Assembly (NCBI GenBank): GCA_023426435.1
Contig: JAFAAS010000046.1
Coordinates: 10,883-74,882, forward strand
Reading direction: 5' to 3'
From: Verrucomicrobiota bacterium
GTDB lineage: Bacteria; Verrucomicrobiota; Verrucomicrobiia; Opitutales; Opitutaceae
Length of the DNA stretch: 64,000 nucleotides
Of the stretch, positions 43,205 to 52,861 are shown piece by piece. The translations under genes were made by a program, and so were the position numbers. How positions within the stretch are numbered: position 1 is the stretch's first letter; every line of letters begins with the position of its first letter. The notes beneath the pieces are model-generated. The model saw nothing but the letters and a program-made list of their open reading frames with translations, was not told where the DNA came from and made no database searches.

Positions 43205-44257
43205 TCAGGCGCCGCACTTGATGGGCGCGAGCACCGGGTGGACGCCGGCGCTCTTGAGCCAGCGGCGGAAGAGGTCGGGCGTGTGTCGCGGGATCGATCG
43301 AGCGCCTGGCAGGCGCGAGCGCAAATAGGCGCGGGCGGCCCAAGAGCCCTTCAAGAGGCGGGCGAGAACGTAACGGCGGCGCGCGATCGCGTGAGGACAA
43401 TTGCGCAAGCCGGGGAAAAACTCCCGCAGCGTTCGGGCGGCCGGAGACCAGGAGGTTTGCAGCGCGCGTGCGACGTTGCGGGGTAGGTGAGCCGCAGACG
43501 TGGCAATCGCGTGTTCGATCATTTCCTCGATTTTTTTTCGGTGATCATCGGATCCGAGACGCGCGGCTGCCGTCGCTTGTTCGCCATAGACCCGCCAGCC
43601 GCCCCAGGTGTCCGGGACATGCACGGTGTTGGCCCGCAGCGTAGCGCGCATGGTCCAGTTGAAGTCACCCACGGAGCCCCAACGCGTTTCGAATCCGCCG
43701 ACCTGCCAGAAGAGCGAGCGACGGACGAGAAGTTGCGTGAGCGAGGTATAAACCGTATCGCCCAGCAAGTGGAGCAAGCCGTCGAACGGAGCGAGCCGCA
43801 CGTGTTCGCGATCGAGCAAGATGCCGGAGCTGCGGGCGAACACGGAGTAGTTGCGCCACCAATCGCCGGGCTGCGGCAGGCCCTGCTCGTCGATGCAGCG
43901 CAAGGGACAGTGTGCGATGGCGCAATCGGGACGTCGATCGAGGGCACCAATCATTCTCCGCAGAAAATCGGGCGGCATGGTGTCGTCGCCAGGCGCGAGG
44001 CATACGAACTCTCCCGTCGCGTGCGCGATGCAGCGGTTGAAGTTGGAATAGATTCCGTCGCGGCAAGCCTGGGTGAGTTTCACGCGTCGATCGATTTGTG
44101 CGAGGCGGGCGAGCGTCTCATAGGTGCCGTCGGTCGAATAGCTGTCCACCGCGATCAACTCCCAATCCGTATGACTCTGCGCGAAGAAGCTGCGCACGCG
44201 TTCGTCGAGAAAGCGGCGGCTGTTCAGCGTGGGCATGCAAATGCTGACGCGCGGCAT
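43205..44257 (-). CDS. Family 2 glycosyltransferase
   Basis: A 350-residue GT-A enzyme starting PRVSICMPTLNSRRFLDERV. SYSTDGTYE is the nucleotide-binding stretch, and the usual DxD is replaced by PGDDTMPPDF (about 92-101). GSVGDFNWTMRA holds the acceptor-side acid. The C-terminal part is basic and helical. It sits between the SGNH esterase gene and the GT4 gene. Confidence 0.88.
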   Translation of the reverse strand: MPRVSICMPTLNSRRFLDERVRSFFAQSHTDWELIAVDSYSTDGTYETLARLAQIDRRVKLTQACRDGIYSNFNRCIAHATGEFVCLAPGDDTMPPDFLRRMIGALDRRPDCAIAHCPLRCIDEQGLPQPGDWWRNYSVFARSSGILLDREHVRLAPFDGLLHLLGDTVYTSLTQLLVRRSLFWQVGGFETRWGSVGDFNWTMRATLRANTVHVPDTWGGWRVYGEQATAAARLGSDDHRKKIEEMIEHAIATSAAHLPRNVARALQTSWSPAARTLREFFPGLRNCPHAIARRRYVLARLLKGSWAARAYLRSRLPGARSIPRHTPDLFRRWLKSAGVHPVLAPIKCGA

Positions 44258-44299
44258 AGGAAGCGGAAGGGGATCTGACGCGGCGGGAGGGCCGCCGGT

Positions 44300-47200
44300 T
44301 CAGGGCGTTACCCGGATGTTGTCGAGGAGCAGATCGAGATTCGCGCTCGTCGGCGAAATATCGCGGAACGTGAGTGTCGTCGTGGTGCTATCTGCGACAA
44401 ACTGGTAGCTGGCGGAAGTCCACCGCGTCGCGCCGCCACCCAGACCGAAGATCGAAATCGTCTGCGCGAGCCGTTCGGTGTTGCCCTGGGCCATCACGCG
44501 GAGCCGTTGCTCGTGGGTGTTGTAAGCCAGCACGCCGACATCGAAGGCGACGGTGTAGGTCTGCCCCACCACGGTGTTGAAGGTCTGCGTGAGTTCGCCG
44601 TTGGGTGCGGCTTGGCCCGAGTTGAAAGCCAAGACATGGGCGCCTTCGGTTGGAAGATACGGCGCCGAATTCATGAGCGCCTGATGGCCGGTTGCCGTCC
44701 AACCGAAGTAACCGGATTCGAAACCGCCATTGGTGAACGATTCGCCATCGGGTGGGGCCAGGTAAACGGCGTGCGCGGAACGGTCGGCTGTCATGGAAAC
44801 GCTGATACTGCGCGCGTAGCTATAGTCCTCGCCGTTCAATTGCCATTTGTAGAACACGGCGTGGTCGCCGGTTGGCGCGGCGGTGAGCGTGATGGTTGCG
44901 CCGTGATTGTAGCTGCGCGTGAAGGAGGTGGTGCCGCCAGCTAAACCGGCGCGATCTGCGACATCGATTTCCACCTCCGCGGCGATGTCAGGTGAAGAGG
45001 TCACTTCGAGTGTGCGCGGCGGCGGTGCGGTGATGCGGATGTGATCGAGGAGCAAATCGAGATTCGCTGTGGTCGGGGAAACATCCCGAAACGTGACCGT
45101 GCTGGTTTCGCTGTCTGCGATGAAGCTCATGGTGACCGGCGTCCACCGCGTTGCTCCACCGCCGAGCCCGGTCACTGACGAGGTTTGTGAGAGCAAGGAA
45201 GTCAGTCCCGAGACGGTGACCTGCAGGCGTTGTTCATTCTTGTTGTAGGCTAGCACTCCCAGATCGAATTCGATCGCGTAGGCCACGCCGGGGACGGTGG
45301 TGAACGTTTGCGTGAGCACGCCATTGGGCGTGGTCTGGCCGCCGTTGAAGACAACCAGCGTGGATCCCTGAGTCGGTGTGTAGGGCGCGGACGTGACGAG
45401 GGAGTGATTCCCGCTGAACGTCCAACTCGAGTAGCCCGCTTCGAAACTGCCATTGGCAAAGGCGCCCACCGGCGGGGGCGGCGAGTAGATTGCGGTGAGT
45501 GTCCGATTGGCGCTCAAGGTGACGGTCACGGTGGGGGTGAACGCGAGGTCGCTTCCGTCGAGCTGCCATTTTTCGAAGATCTCCGAGCCTGCGAAGGTGG
45601 GCGCCTGGAGCGTTACTGCGGCGCCATCCAAGTAGGTCCGAGAAAACGGCGCGGTGTCGCCGGTCTGGCCGCTTTGATCGGCAGGCGAGACAGCGATGGT
45701 GACGGGCGACGATGCGGTGGTGTCGACGTTGAGCGTGCGGGTCGTCGGCACGGTCAGGTGCACGCGATCGAGCACGAGATCGATGTTCTGAGTCGTGGTG
45801 GATTGATCGGAGAACTGGAGCCGGGTGACGGAGCTGTCGGCGGTGAAGCTCAGCATGGCGGAAAGCCAGCGCGTCGCGCCGTTGCCGGGCCCGGTGACGG
45901 TGAACGTCTCGGAATGCAGGGTGGCGTTTCCCTGGATGGTGACGTTGAGCCGCTGCTGTTGGGTGTTGAACGAAAGCGCGCCGTAATCGAAGCGCAGCAG
46001 ATACGTGGTGCCGGGAACAGTGGTGAAACGCTGCGACAGGACGGCGTTCGGAGTGGATTGGCCGCCGTTGAACACGATGAGTTTTTGTCCATCGGTCGGA
46101 GCGTAGGGAGCAGCGCCATAGGCAACGACGTTGCCGGCAGTCGTCCATGCTTCCGCATCGTTTTCGAAGCTCCCGTTTGCGAGCACTTGAGAGGTGGCGA
46201 TCGAGAGCAGAGCGGCGGAACTGGCGATCGAGCTGCCGGCGTTGGTGACAACGACGCTGTAGTGACCGGCATCCTGGGCGGTGAGGTTGGTGCGAGTGTA
46301 GGTGGCGTCGGTCGCGCCGGGGATGACGTTTCCGTCGTGTCGCCACTGATACGTTGCCGTGTGCGGCGTTGCAGAAACGCTGAACGTAGCGCTTTCACCC
46401 AGCGCGGCGGTGATCGGCTGGGGTTCGCTCGTGATGACGGGTGCGTTGGCGGAGTAAACGGCGGTGAACGAGTAGTTCGCGTCGAGCGCGGCGGCGGCAG
46501 TCGTGGCCGAAGTATAAGCGACGCCATTACGCAGCCACTGCTGGAAGGAGGCACCGTTTGCGATCGCAGGTGCCGTCAAGGTAACCTCGGTCCCGTCCGC
46601 GTAGGTGCGAGTGAAATTCGTCGTCCCGGCGCCGGCGCCGTTCACGTCGGCGGGGGTGACATTAATAACAAAGCCGCCGCCGGGGCTCGATTGGACTGTG
46701 AGTGAACGGGTCACTCCTGCCGGCTCGACGCGGACGTCGTCCAACAGCAGGTCGATGCTATTGCTGGTGGTTGAAACATCAGTGAAGCGAAGCGTCGTAG
46801 CGGTGCTGTTCGCGGTGAAGACAAACTCTTGCGGCGTCCAGGTGAGCACGCCGCCGAATTTCCCGCTGAGAACGAGCAACTGGCTGAGCAGGATGCCGCT
46901 GCCCTCGACGCTGAACTGCATCTGCTGCTGGTTGAAGTTGAAGGAATAAACGCCGAGCGAAAAGCGGACGCGATACGACTGTCCGGGCTCGGTGGCGAAC
47001 GACTGCGAGAGCGTGCCGTTGGGAATCGTTTGCCCCGTGTTGAAGGCGACAAGCCGGCGTCGGTGCGAGGGAACGTAGATGGCGTCGCCGGCGAGATTCT
47101 GATTTCCGGTGGCCGTCCACGCGGTGTAGCCGTGTTCGAAGCTGCCGTTGGCGAGCAGTGGCGGAATAAAGCTCAACTGCGCGCCGGCGGGGATGAGATG

Positions 47201-48154
47201 TTGCGCGGGTGTGCGATCGCGCACGCCCGAAACAGACAAGGTGTAAGACGCGCCCGGAGTGAGCGGCGTGGTAGTGAGCGTGACACTACGCTTGGTCTCC
47301 GCATCGAGCGTGGCCGCCATGATGCTGGCTCCTCCGTCGATCTGATAATTCGCGAGGCTGTTCGCGTCGTCGGCGACGGGCTTGCTGAAAGTAACGACCA
47401 CGTGCGTAAAATCGGCGGGCTCGACGCGGGCGAGTTGCGGTGGTTCCGCATTGCCCAGGGGCGTCGTCGCGGTCGCGATCGCGTCAAACCAGTTTCCGGC
47501 GAGTTTGTCGTAGCCGTTTTCGTTTGGGTGGATGCCGTCGCTCGACATGTCGGCGGGAGTGAATCCCTGCCGGACATCCACAAAGCGCACCAGCCGTCCG
47601 AGACTGGACTGTCGGTCGGCGATCCCGGGAATGGTCGCGTTGAACGTATTTTGCGCGGCATCGACGCTCGGGTTGGTCGTATTCGGAACGATGTTGGCGA
47701 GCAGGATGGTTGCGTGGGGGCGGGCGTTGGCGAGTTGAACGACCAGATTCTCGAGTCGAGTCGACGCCTGCGCGGTCTGGTGGTTTTGCAGGAAGTCATT
47801 CGTGCCGATCATCAGCAGCACGACGTCGGGGTCGTCGATGCGATCGAGCCAGCCGTTGAGATTCGTGGCGATCTGATCGATGCGGAATCCGGAGTGTCCC
47901 TCGTGATCGGGATCGGGGATCGCGCCGTTTTGCGCGTCCACGAGGGTGCCTACGAAATCGACGTTATAGCCGGCGTCGGTGAGCAGCGCCTGGAGCAAGT
48001 CACGGTAGCCGCTGAAATAGGTGGGGACCGAATAGCCGAGCGTGTTCGAGTCGCCAAGCGGCATGATGCGAACGCTCGGGGGCTCCCCGGCAAATGCGAA
48101 TATTGCAGCGAATAACGCGACGGCGCGGATGAGCGCGTGAAGAAGCTTGGGCAT
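44300..48154 (-). CDS. Secreted SGNH/GDSL esterase with four repeated beta-sandwich modules
   Basis: A 1284-residue exported protein. A signal peptide (1-23) is followed by an SGNH esterase domain (about 27-230): block I IMPLGDSNTLGY with S36, block III MIGTNDF, block V DGIHPNENGY with the Asp/His. Next are a fibronectin/Big-like domain, then four copies of a ~145-residue module starting at about 332, 655, 898 and 1136. Each begins NGSFE/NGGFE...W and ends IDLLLDDVRV or similar. The modules are separated by InlB/bacterial-repeat units (FEKWQLDG..., TLTAIYSPP) and one Ig-like domain (PVITSEPQPITAALGESATF). It probably removes ester groups from a surface glycan while the modules bind it. No sorting signal is evident. 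Confidence 0.85.
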   Translation of the reverse strand: MPKLLHALIRAVALFAAIFAFAGEPPSVRIMPLGDSNTLGYSVPTYFSGYRDLLQALLTDAGYNVDFVGTLVDAQNGAIPDPDHEGHSGFRIDQIATNLNGWLDRIDDPDVVLLMIGTNDFLQNHQTAQASTRLENLVVQLANARPHATILLANIVPNTTNPSVDAAQNTFNATIPGIADRQSSLGRLVRFVDVRQGFTPADMSSDGIHPNENGYDKLAGNWFDAIATATTPLGNAEPPQLARVEPADFTHVVVTFSKPVADDANSLANYQIDGGASIMAATLDAETKRSVTLTTTPLTPGASYTLSVSGVRDRTPAQHLIPAGAQLSFIPPLLANGSFEHGYTAWTATGNQNLAGDAIYVPSHRRRLVAFNTGQTIPNGTLSQSFATEPGQSYRVRFSLGVYSFNFNQQQMQFSVEGSGILLSQLLVLSGKFGGVLTWTPQEFVFTANSTATTLRFTDVSTTSNSIDLLLDDVRVEPAGVTRSLTVQSSPGGGFVINVTPADVNGAGAGTTNFTRTYADGTEVTLTAPAIANGASFQQWLRNGVAYTSATTAAAALDANYSFTAVYSANAPVITSEPQPITAALGESATFSVSATPHTATYQWRHDGNVIPGATDATYTRTNLTAQDAGHYSVVVTNAGSSIASSAALLSIATSQVLANGSFENDAEAWTTAGNVVAYGAAPYAPTDGQKLIVFNGGQSTPNAVLSQRFTTVPGTTYLLRFDYGALSFNTQQQRLNVTIQGNATLHSETFTVTGPGNGATRWLSAMLSFTADSSVTRLQFSDQSTTTQNIDLVLDRVHLTVPTTRTLNVDTTASSPVTIAVSPADQSGQTGDTAPFSRTYLDGAAVTLQAPTFAGSEIFEKWQLDGSDLAFTPTVTVTLSANRTLTAIYSPPPPVGAFANGSFEAGYSSWTFSGNHSLVTSAPYTPTQGSTLVVFNGGQTTPNGVLTQTFTTVPGVAYAIEFDLGVLAYNKNEQRLQVTVSGLTSLLSQTSSVTGLGGGATRWTPVTMSFIADSETSTVTFRDVSPTTANLDLLLDHIRITAPPPRTLEVTSSPDIAAEVEIDVADRAGLAGGTTSFTRSYNHGATITLTAAPTGDHAVFYKWQLNGEDYSYARSISVSMTADRSAHAVYLAPPDGESFTNGGFESGYFGWTATGHQALMNSAPYLPTEGAHVLAFNSGQAAPNGELTQTFNTVVGQTYTVAFDVGVLAYNTHEQRLRVMAQGNTERLAQTISIFGLGGGATRWTSASYQFVADSTTTTLTFRDISPTSANLDLLLDNIRVTP

Positions 48155-48226
48155 GGTAACCGAATCGGAACCGAGTCGCAGGACGGTTGATGACGGCCGG
48201 TGGAGGAAAGGGTGAAGGGAGTTTCT

Positions 48227-49129
48227 TCACGCCGGCTGAAGAGGTGAGCGCTCGGCCATCACTCGCTCCCAGAATTCATGGTCGTAGCGAGCCCACGCGT
48301 GGCAGCCGAAGGGGAGCCGACCGCCGTTCATCTGCAGGCAGGTCCGGGGCGAAGCCTCGAACGCGAACTGGAGGCCTTGCGCGAGACTGGCGACCTTGAA
48401 GCTCGGGAGATACTTCACCGCCTCGTCGGACCAGAAGAGATCGTTGTGGCGGCAGGTCGCCGACGGATTCTCCATCGCCTCCCATTCGTGGAGCGGCCGA
48501 GTGATCAGCTTTGATCGAGGGAAGCGCTGCCGAAGACGTTGAAGTGTCTGCATGAACCGCCGTGGGCCCGGTCCATTATGGAAGACATGATCGATCCAAA
48601 AGAAGAGGGGGCTCGTGCGATAGCGGCGGTAAAGAACGTCGAGGGCGGCGCGGACGTTCAGCAGCGTGAAGCCGCCATTACCCACTCGCGGCCGCGTCAC
48701 CCATGGCGAATCTTCGCACGAGATCCATGGGGGGCCAATGTAGTCCACGCCCGCGGCGCACCATTGTTCGAGTTGATCCGAGAGGACCAAGCTATCGAGA
48801 TGATAGAAGAGAATGTAACGATACTCGCTGAAGGCGCGGTAAAGACTCGGGGAGAAAAGCAGCCAGTTGTGGGCGGAGACGGAGCCGAAGAAGCGTCGCG
48901 GAAATTCTTTCCGCGCGATCCCCGGAATGCGAATGGGCGAATCCGGCGAGGCGATCAGGAATGTGTCGTAGGAACCGAGATGTTTCTTCAACTGCCGGAG
49001 TGAGATCTCCTCGTCTGGCCGCAGCGTCGGCCGACTGGAAATCGGAATGACGATGGCGACGAGCTTCGTCGGTTTTCGGGCCCGGGTGGCGAGCCATGCG
49101 AAAGGCGTGGTGACGGAGCGCAGCAGCAT
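48227..49129 (-). CDS. DUF5672-family protein (glycosyltransferase-like)
   Basis: A 300-residue protein with the pattern of DUF5672: VAIVIPISSRPTLRPDEE at the N-terminus, FLIASPDSP, then YILFYHLDSLVLSDQLEQWC and YIGPPWI, followed by VGNGGFTLLNVRAALDVL. The DS/GNGGF pairing recalls the DxD and acceptor region of GT-A glycosyltransferases. A sugar-transfer role in this locus is likely but not proven for the family. Confidence 0.72.
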   Translation of the reverse strand: MLLRSVTTPFAWLATRARKPTKLVAIVIPISSRPTLRPDEEISLRQLKKHLGSYDTFLIASPDSPIRIPGIARKEFPRRFFGSVSAHNWLLFSPSLYRAFSEYRYILFYHLDSLVLSDQLEQWCAAGVDYIGPPWISCEDSPWVTRPRVGNGGFTLLNVRAALDVLYRRYRTSPLFFWIDHVFHNGPGPRRFMQTLQRLRQRFPRSKLITRPLHEWEAMENPSATCRHNDLFWSDEAVKYLPSFKVASLAQGLQFAFEASPRTCLQMNGGRLPFGCHAWARYDHEFWERVMAERSPLQPA

Positions 49130-49166
49130 GGACGTGCGGAGTGGAAACGTGGATACGTTTTGCCGA

Positions 49167-50411
49167 TCAGTCCCGAGGACCGCCGAGGGCGAGACCCACC
49201 GGCGCCGGCGCGGCCGGTGAGGGAACGGGGGCTGCGACGTTACGGATGGAGCGGCCTGGTTGCGTCAGTCGTTTTCCGAACCGCATCAACGGCGCCTCGA
49301 CGGTGCGGTGGAGCAGGTGCGCCGCGCCGAGCATCATTGGCAAGCCCGCGCCAAGCAGCCAGCCGAGCGCCTGCAGCGCGTGCGCCTCCGGCGCAAACTT
49401 CAACAGCGCGGCGAGCAGCAGGATCAGCAGGGGCCAATGCACGAGGTAGAGCGGATACGAGATGCGGCCGAGCCACTGGGCAATGGGGTGCGCGAGAATG
49501 TTTCGCACGATCGTTAGTCCGGTGCCCAGCACTCCCGCGCGCTCGACGAAGAGCGAACCGAACGCGGCGATCCACACCAGCAATGCCATCGTATGCCAGC
49601 GCAGCAACAGGGCGGCGCCGAAGGCTGCGCCGACGAAAACGGCGTTTCGGCGCGACCGTTGTGCGCCATGTTTAACGAAGAGCGCGTAGAGGTGATAGCT
49701 GCCGATCCCGACGAGGAAAAAGGGGAGAACGAGCGGAAGGAAGGCCGGCATGGGATTGATCCATGGCGTCCCGAATCGGCTGCCCAAGACACCGATCGCA
49801 CAAATGCAGATGAGCGCGACGGGCCGCCGCACTGCTGCGACGATGGCCAGAGCCGCGAGGTAGAATTGCCATTCGACGGAGATGCTCCAAGCGGGCACGA
49901 GGACCGTGGCGGCTGCGCCCGGCAGCACGTCTTTTGAGAGCAGGCCGTTCAGCAATGTAAGGTGGGCGACGAAGTGATGCCAAGGGGCGCTGCTCTCATG
50001 ATCGACGAGGACCTTCACGTCGTGGAAGTAGCTCGTCGTCCGCCATGCTGCGTTCTCGAGGACGAACGGGGTGAAGATGGCCGCGACGAAACTGAGCCCG
50101 ATGCAGACGAGATAGACGGGATAAATTCGAAAGAATCGTCCCGCCATGAATGCACCGAAACTGGGCCGGCGAGAATAAATCAGATACGAAATCGCAAAGC
50201 CGCTCAGAATGAAAAACACCTGGACCGCCCAATGCGCATAAATGAACGAGTGGTATAACCGCATCGCGCGGCCGCCGAAGCCTCGTTCAGCAAACGCGCA
50301 CCAAAGGACGATATGCGAAAGCGCCACGCAGAGGGCCAGCACACCGCGCAGCCCATCGAGTTCCGAGACGTGATCGGCGGAACGTGACTTGGGGGTCGAG
50401 TTCGGGTTCAT
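49167..50411 (-). CDS. Acyltransferase 3 family (OafA/YrhL-like) membrane protein
   Basis: A 414-residue protein with about ten membrane helices that acylates sugars on surface polysaccharides. The signature SELDGLRGVLALCVALSHI (about 18-36, with the conserved catalytic His) is present. So are QVFFILSGFAISYLIYSRR with FFRIYPVYLV, WSISVEWQFYLAALAI and the late RISYPLYLVHWPLLILL. The start at 50411 is chosen as the nearest ATG to the homologous region; 50432 is also in frame. Confidence 0.92.
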   Translation of the reverse strand: MNPNSTPKSRSADHVSELDGLRGVLALCVALSHIVLWCAFAERGFGGRAMRLYHSFIYAHWAVQVFFILSGFAISYLIYSRRPSFGAFMAGRFFRIYPVYLVCIGLSFVAAIFTPFVLENAAWRTTSYFHDVKVLVDHESSAPWHHFVAHLTLLNGLLSKDVLPGAAATVLVPAWSISVEWQFYLAALAIVAAVRRPVALICICAIGVLGSRFGTPWINPMPAFLPLVLPFFLVGIGSYHLYALFVKHGAQRSRRNAVFVGAAFGAALLLRWHTMALLVWIAAFGSLFVERAGVLGTGLTIVRNILAHPIAQWLGRISYPLYLVHWPLLILLLAALLKFAPEAHALQALGWLLGAGLPMMLGAAHLLHRTVEAPLMRFGKRLTQPGRSIRNVAAPVPSPAAPAPVGLALGGPRD

Positions 50412-50458
50412 AGCGTTGGGGCGCGCGTTCAAGCGGCCGCGGAAGAGGTGAGGGCGGT

Positions 50459-51445
50459 CTAGTTCTCGAACCCCGGCGAAACCAGCAGCGGAGCGCGGCG
50501 CGCCAGGATGGCGGGCTGGTCCCCACTTTGAGTGAGTGGATAGAAGTGCTGGTGCTCCCGGTAATATTGCGCGGTCAACGCGAGGCCCTCGCGAAGCGCG
50601 GTGGCCGCACGCCAGCCGATGAGGCGCTCGGTGCGATCGGCGTCGGCTTGCGCGACGTGCTCGCCGGCTCGATCCGGCAGGGCGCCGAATCGTGGTTGGG
50701 CGGTCGGATCGACGAGTTGCACCAAGTTCTCCACGACCGCGCGGACGGTGGTGAGCGCACCGGTGCCCAGATCGATGCCAAGGCCCTCGATGCCGGGGCG
50801 CTCAGCCATTGCCGCGAGCCCCGCGGCGACGTCGTCGATGTAGATCCAGTCCAGTTCCCGGCGGCCGCTGGAGCAGACGGGGGCCGTGCCACGCAAGAGG
50901 CTCAAGATCGTTTGCGGGATCACTTTCCGGACGTCGCGCTGTCCCCGGCCGTAAACCATGAAGATGCGCGCGATGGTGACGGGCGTGCCGTAGAGCTCGT
51001 TGAACATCTGCGCGAACATCGTTCCTGCGGCCTTCGAAGCAGCGTAAGGAGAGCGCGGCGGACTTGGAGGGGTTGGCTCTTCCATCGAACCGGCGAGGAC
51101 AATCCGTTTGCAGCCGACCCGTGTGGCGGCGGTGAGGAGGTTGATCGTTGGGACGAGATTGGAATCCAACGCCGACGAAATCGCATCGAGATGGCGGGTG
51201 GCGTGCGTGTAGCCGGCCAGATGATACACGAAATCTGCGCGGGCTTCGTCGAGCGCGCGCGTGAGGCCATCGCGATCGAGCAGGTCGACTTCGATCCGCT
51301 GCACATTGCTCGGAAGTTCGCCTGAGCTCCGGCGGCAGAGGCCAGCGACCGTGAAGCCGTCGGCCTGCAATCGGCGGCAAAGTTCGGCGCCGATGAAACC
51401 GCTGGCGCCGGTGACGGCCGCTTTTTTTGGGTGAGAGGACGTCAT
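50459..51445 (-). CDS. NAD-dependent epimerase/dehydratase (extended SDR)
   Basis: A 328-residue nucleotide-sugar enzyme. The Rossmann motif GASGFIG is at 13-19, a VYHLAGYTH segment near 73-81, and the catalytic Y134/K138 in SPYAASKAAG. ARIFMVYGRGQRDVRKVIPQ and LDWIYIDDVAAGL are typical of the SDR sugar epimerases. The exact substrate cannot be told; GDP- or UDP-sugar 4-epimerase or reductase activity is possible. Confidence 0.85.
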   Translation of the reverse strand: MTSSHPKKAAVTGASGFIGAELCRRLQADGFTVAGLCRRSSGELPSNVQRIEVDLLDRDGLTRALDEARADFVYHLAGYTHATRHLDAISSALDSNLVPTINLLTAATRVGCKRIVLAGSMEEPTPPSPPRSPYAASKAAGTMFAQMFNELYGTPVTIARIFMVYGRGQRDVRKVIPQTILSLLRGTAPVCSSGRRELDWIYIDDVAAGLAAMAERPGIEGLGIDLGTGALTTVRAVVENLVQLVDPTAQPRFGALPDRAGEHVAQADADRTERLIGWRAATALREGLALTAQYYREHQHFYPLTQSGDQPAILARRAPLLVSPGFEN

Positions 51446-51495
51446 GATTCCGATGCGACGCGCGCGAGTGACCGTCGTCGCGAAAGTGGGATCGA

Positions 51496-52857
51496 TCAGG
51501 CGGCTTTCGAAACACGACTGAGTCCGATGCCCTCGTAGCGAGGCACGCTGTGTTTGTTCAACATGCGACGGCCGTCGATGAGAACGGGAGGCGATGGCAG
51601 GGCGGCCAGCAGTTGCGGCAGTTCGCCGAACATCGGCCAGCGGGTGAGCAACAGGACTGCTTCTGCGTTGGTCACGGCGTCGCGCAGGTCGGAGGCAAAT
51701 TCGATGTGATCGCCGCCGAAAATCTTTCTGGCCTCGTGCTGGGCGATGGGATCGAAAGCGCACACGCGGGCTTTCTCGGCGAGCAGTTCACGAACGATCG
51801 GGATCGCGGGAGATTCGCGCATGTCGTCCGTGCCCGGCTTGAACGCGAGGCCCAGCACGGTGACGCGCACGCCCTCGAGCCGGGGAAAATGTTTGCGCAG
51901 CAGCGGCAGCATCGTGCTGGGCTGCGAGGCGTTCACGGAGATCACCGCATCGAGCACATTCATCGGGGCGCCATACTTGCGGCCGTAGGAGATCAGGGCT
52001 TTGACGTCCTTCGGGAAGCAACTCCCACCGAAGCCGCAACCCGCCTCCAGGTAAGTGGTGAACGCCGGTGTGATGCGCTGTCCATCTCGCAGCAGCGGGC
52101 TGAGACGTTTGTCGAGGTGCACGCCGCGCATGACGTCGACGACGTCCACGTTGTTGATGCCCGAGCAGAGATTTCCGATCTCGTTGGAGAACGAGATCAT
52201 CGTGGCGAGCAGGGCGTTCGCGGTGTATTTGATCGTTTCGGCCGTGCTGGGGTTGGTGTGGATTTTCTCCACCTCCGTGAATGGTTCGTAGAGTTCCTCC
52301 AGTGTCTCGATCGTCCGCGCGTCGATGCCGCCGAGCACGATGCGGTCGGGATGCATGAAGTCATTCACCGCTTCGCCCTCACGCAGGAATTCGGGGTTCA
52401 TGCCGACGCCGAAGTCGCGCCCCGCTTTTTTTCCGGACGCTTCTTCGAGCAGCGGAGTGACGACATCGGAGGTGGTCCCCGGCACGACGGTGCTCTTCAC
52501 GATGACGACGTGGTAAGCGGATTTGTCGCGCAGGGCTGTTCCGATCTGCCGGGCGGCTTCCTTGATGAAACGCAGATCGATCTCTTCGCCATCGAACGGC
52601 GTGCCGACGGCAATCATCGACATTTGTGTCGCGAGCACCGCGTGGCGAAGGTCGGTCGTGGCGCGGATGCGCTGCTCGCGGAGGTTGCGCTGAAGAATCT
52701 CGTCGAGGCCGAGCTCGTAAATCGGCGATTCGCCGCGATTGATGCGGTCGACCTTGGCGGTGTCGACATCGACACAAGTCACGTCGTGGCCTTTCGCCGC
52801 GAAGCAGGCGCCGGTGACGAGGCCCACGTATCCCGTTCCGATGATGGACAGTTTCAT
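51496..52857 (-). CDS. UDP-glucose 6-dehydrogenase
   Basis: Oxidises UDP-glucose to UDP-glucuronic acid. The 453-residue protein has the N-terminal GTGYVGLVTGACFA (7-20), the VGTPF and KSTVVPGTT segments, NPEFLREGEAV (154-164) and the active-site C280 in CGFGGSCFPKD. A C-terminal GLAFKPGTDDMRESPA completes the family set. It supplies uronic acid for the glycan and probably the substrate for the SDR encoded 4 bases upstream. Confidence 0.95.
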   Translation of the reverse strand: MKLSIIGTGYVGLVTGACFAAKGHDVTCVDVDTAKVDRINRGESPIYELGLDEILQRNLREQRIRATTDLRHAVLATQMSMIAVGTPFDGEEIDLRFIKEAARQIGTALRDKSAYHVVIVKSTVVPGTTSDVVTPLLEEASGKKAGRDFGVGMNPEFLREGEAVNDFMHPDRIVLGGIDARTIETLEELYEPFTEVEKIHTNPSTAETIKYTANALLATMISFSNEIGNLCSGINNVDVVDVMRGVHLDKRLSPLLRDGQRITPAFTTYLEAGCGFGGSCFPKDVKALISYGRKYGAPMNVLDAVISVNASQPSTMLPLLRKHFPRLEGVRVTVLGLAFKPGTDDMRESPAIPIVRELLAEKARVCAFDPIAQHEARKIFGGDHIEFASDLRDAVTNAEAVLLLTRWPMFGELPQLLAALPSPPVLIDGRRMLNKHSVPRYEGIGLSRVSKAA

Positions 52858-52861
52858 AGAA

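Noticed and set aside
46829..48115. 428-codon + strand frame opposite the SGNH esterase gene
   Set aside because: Antisense to a protein with signal peptide and catalytic blocks; composition typical of a shadow frame.
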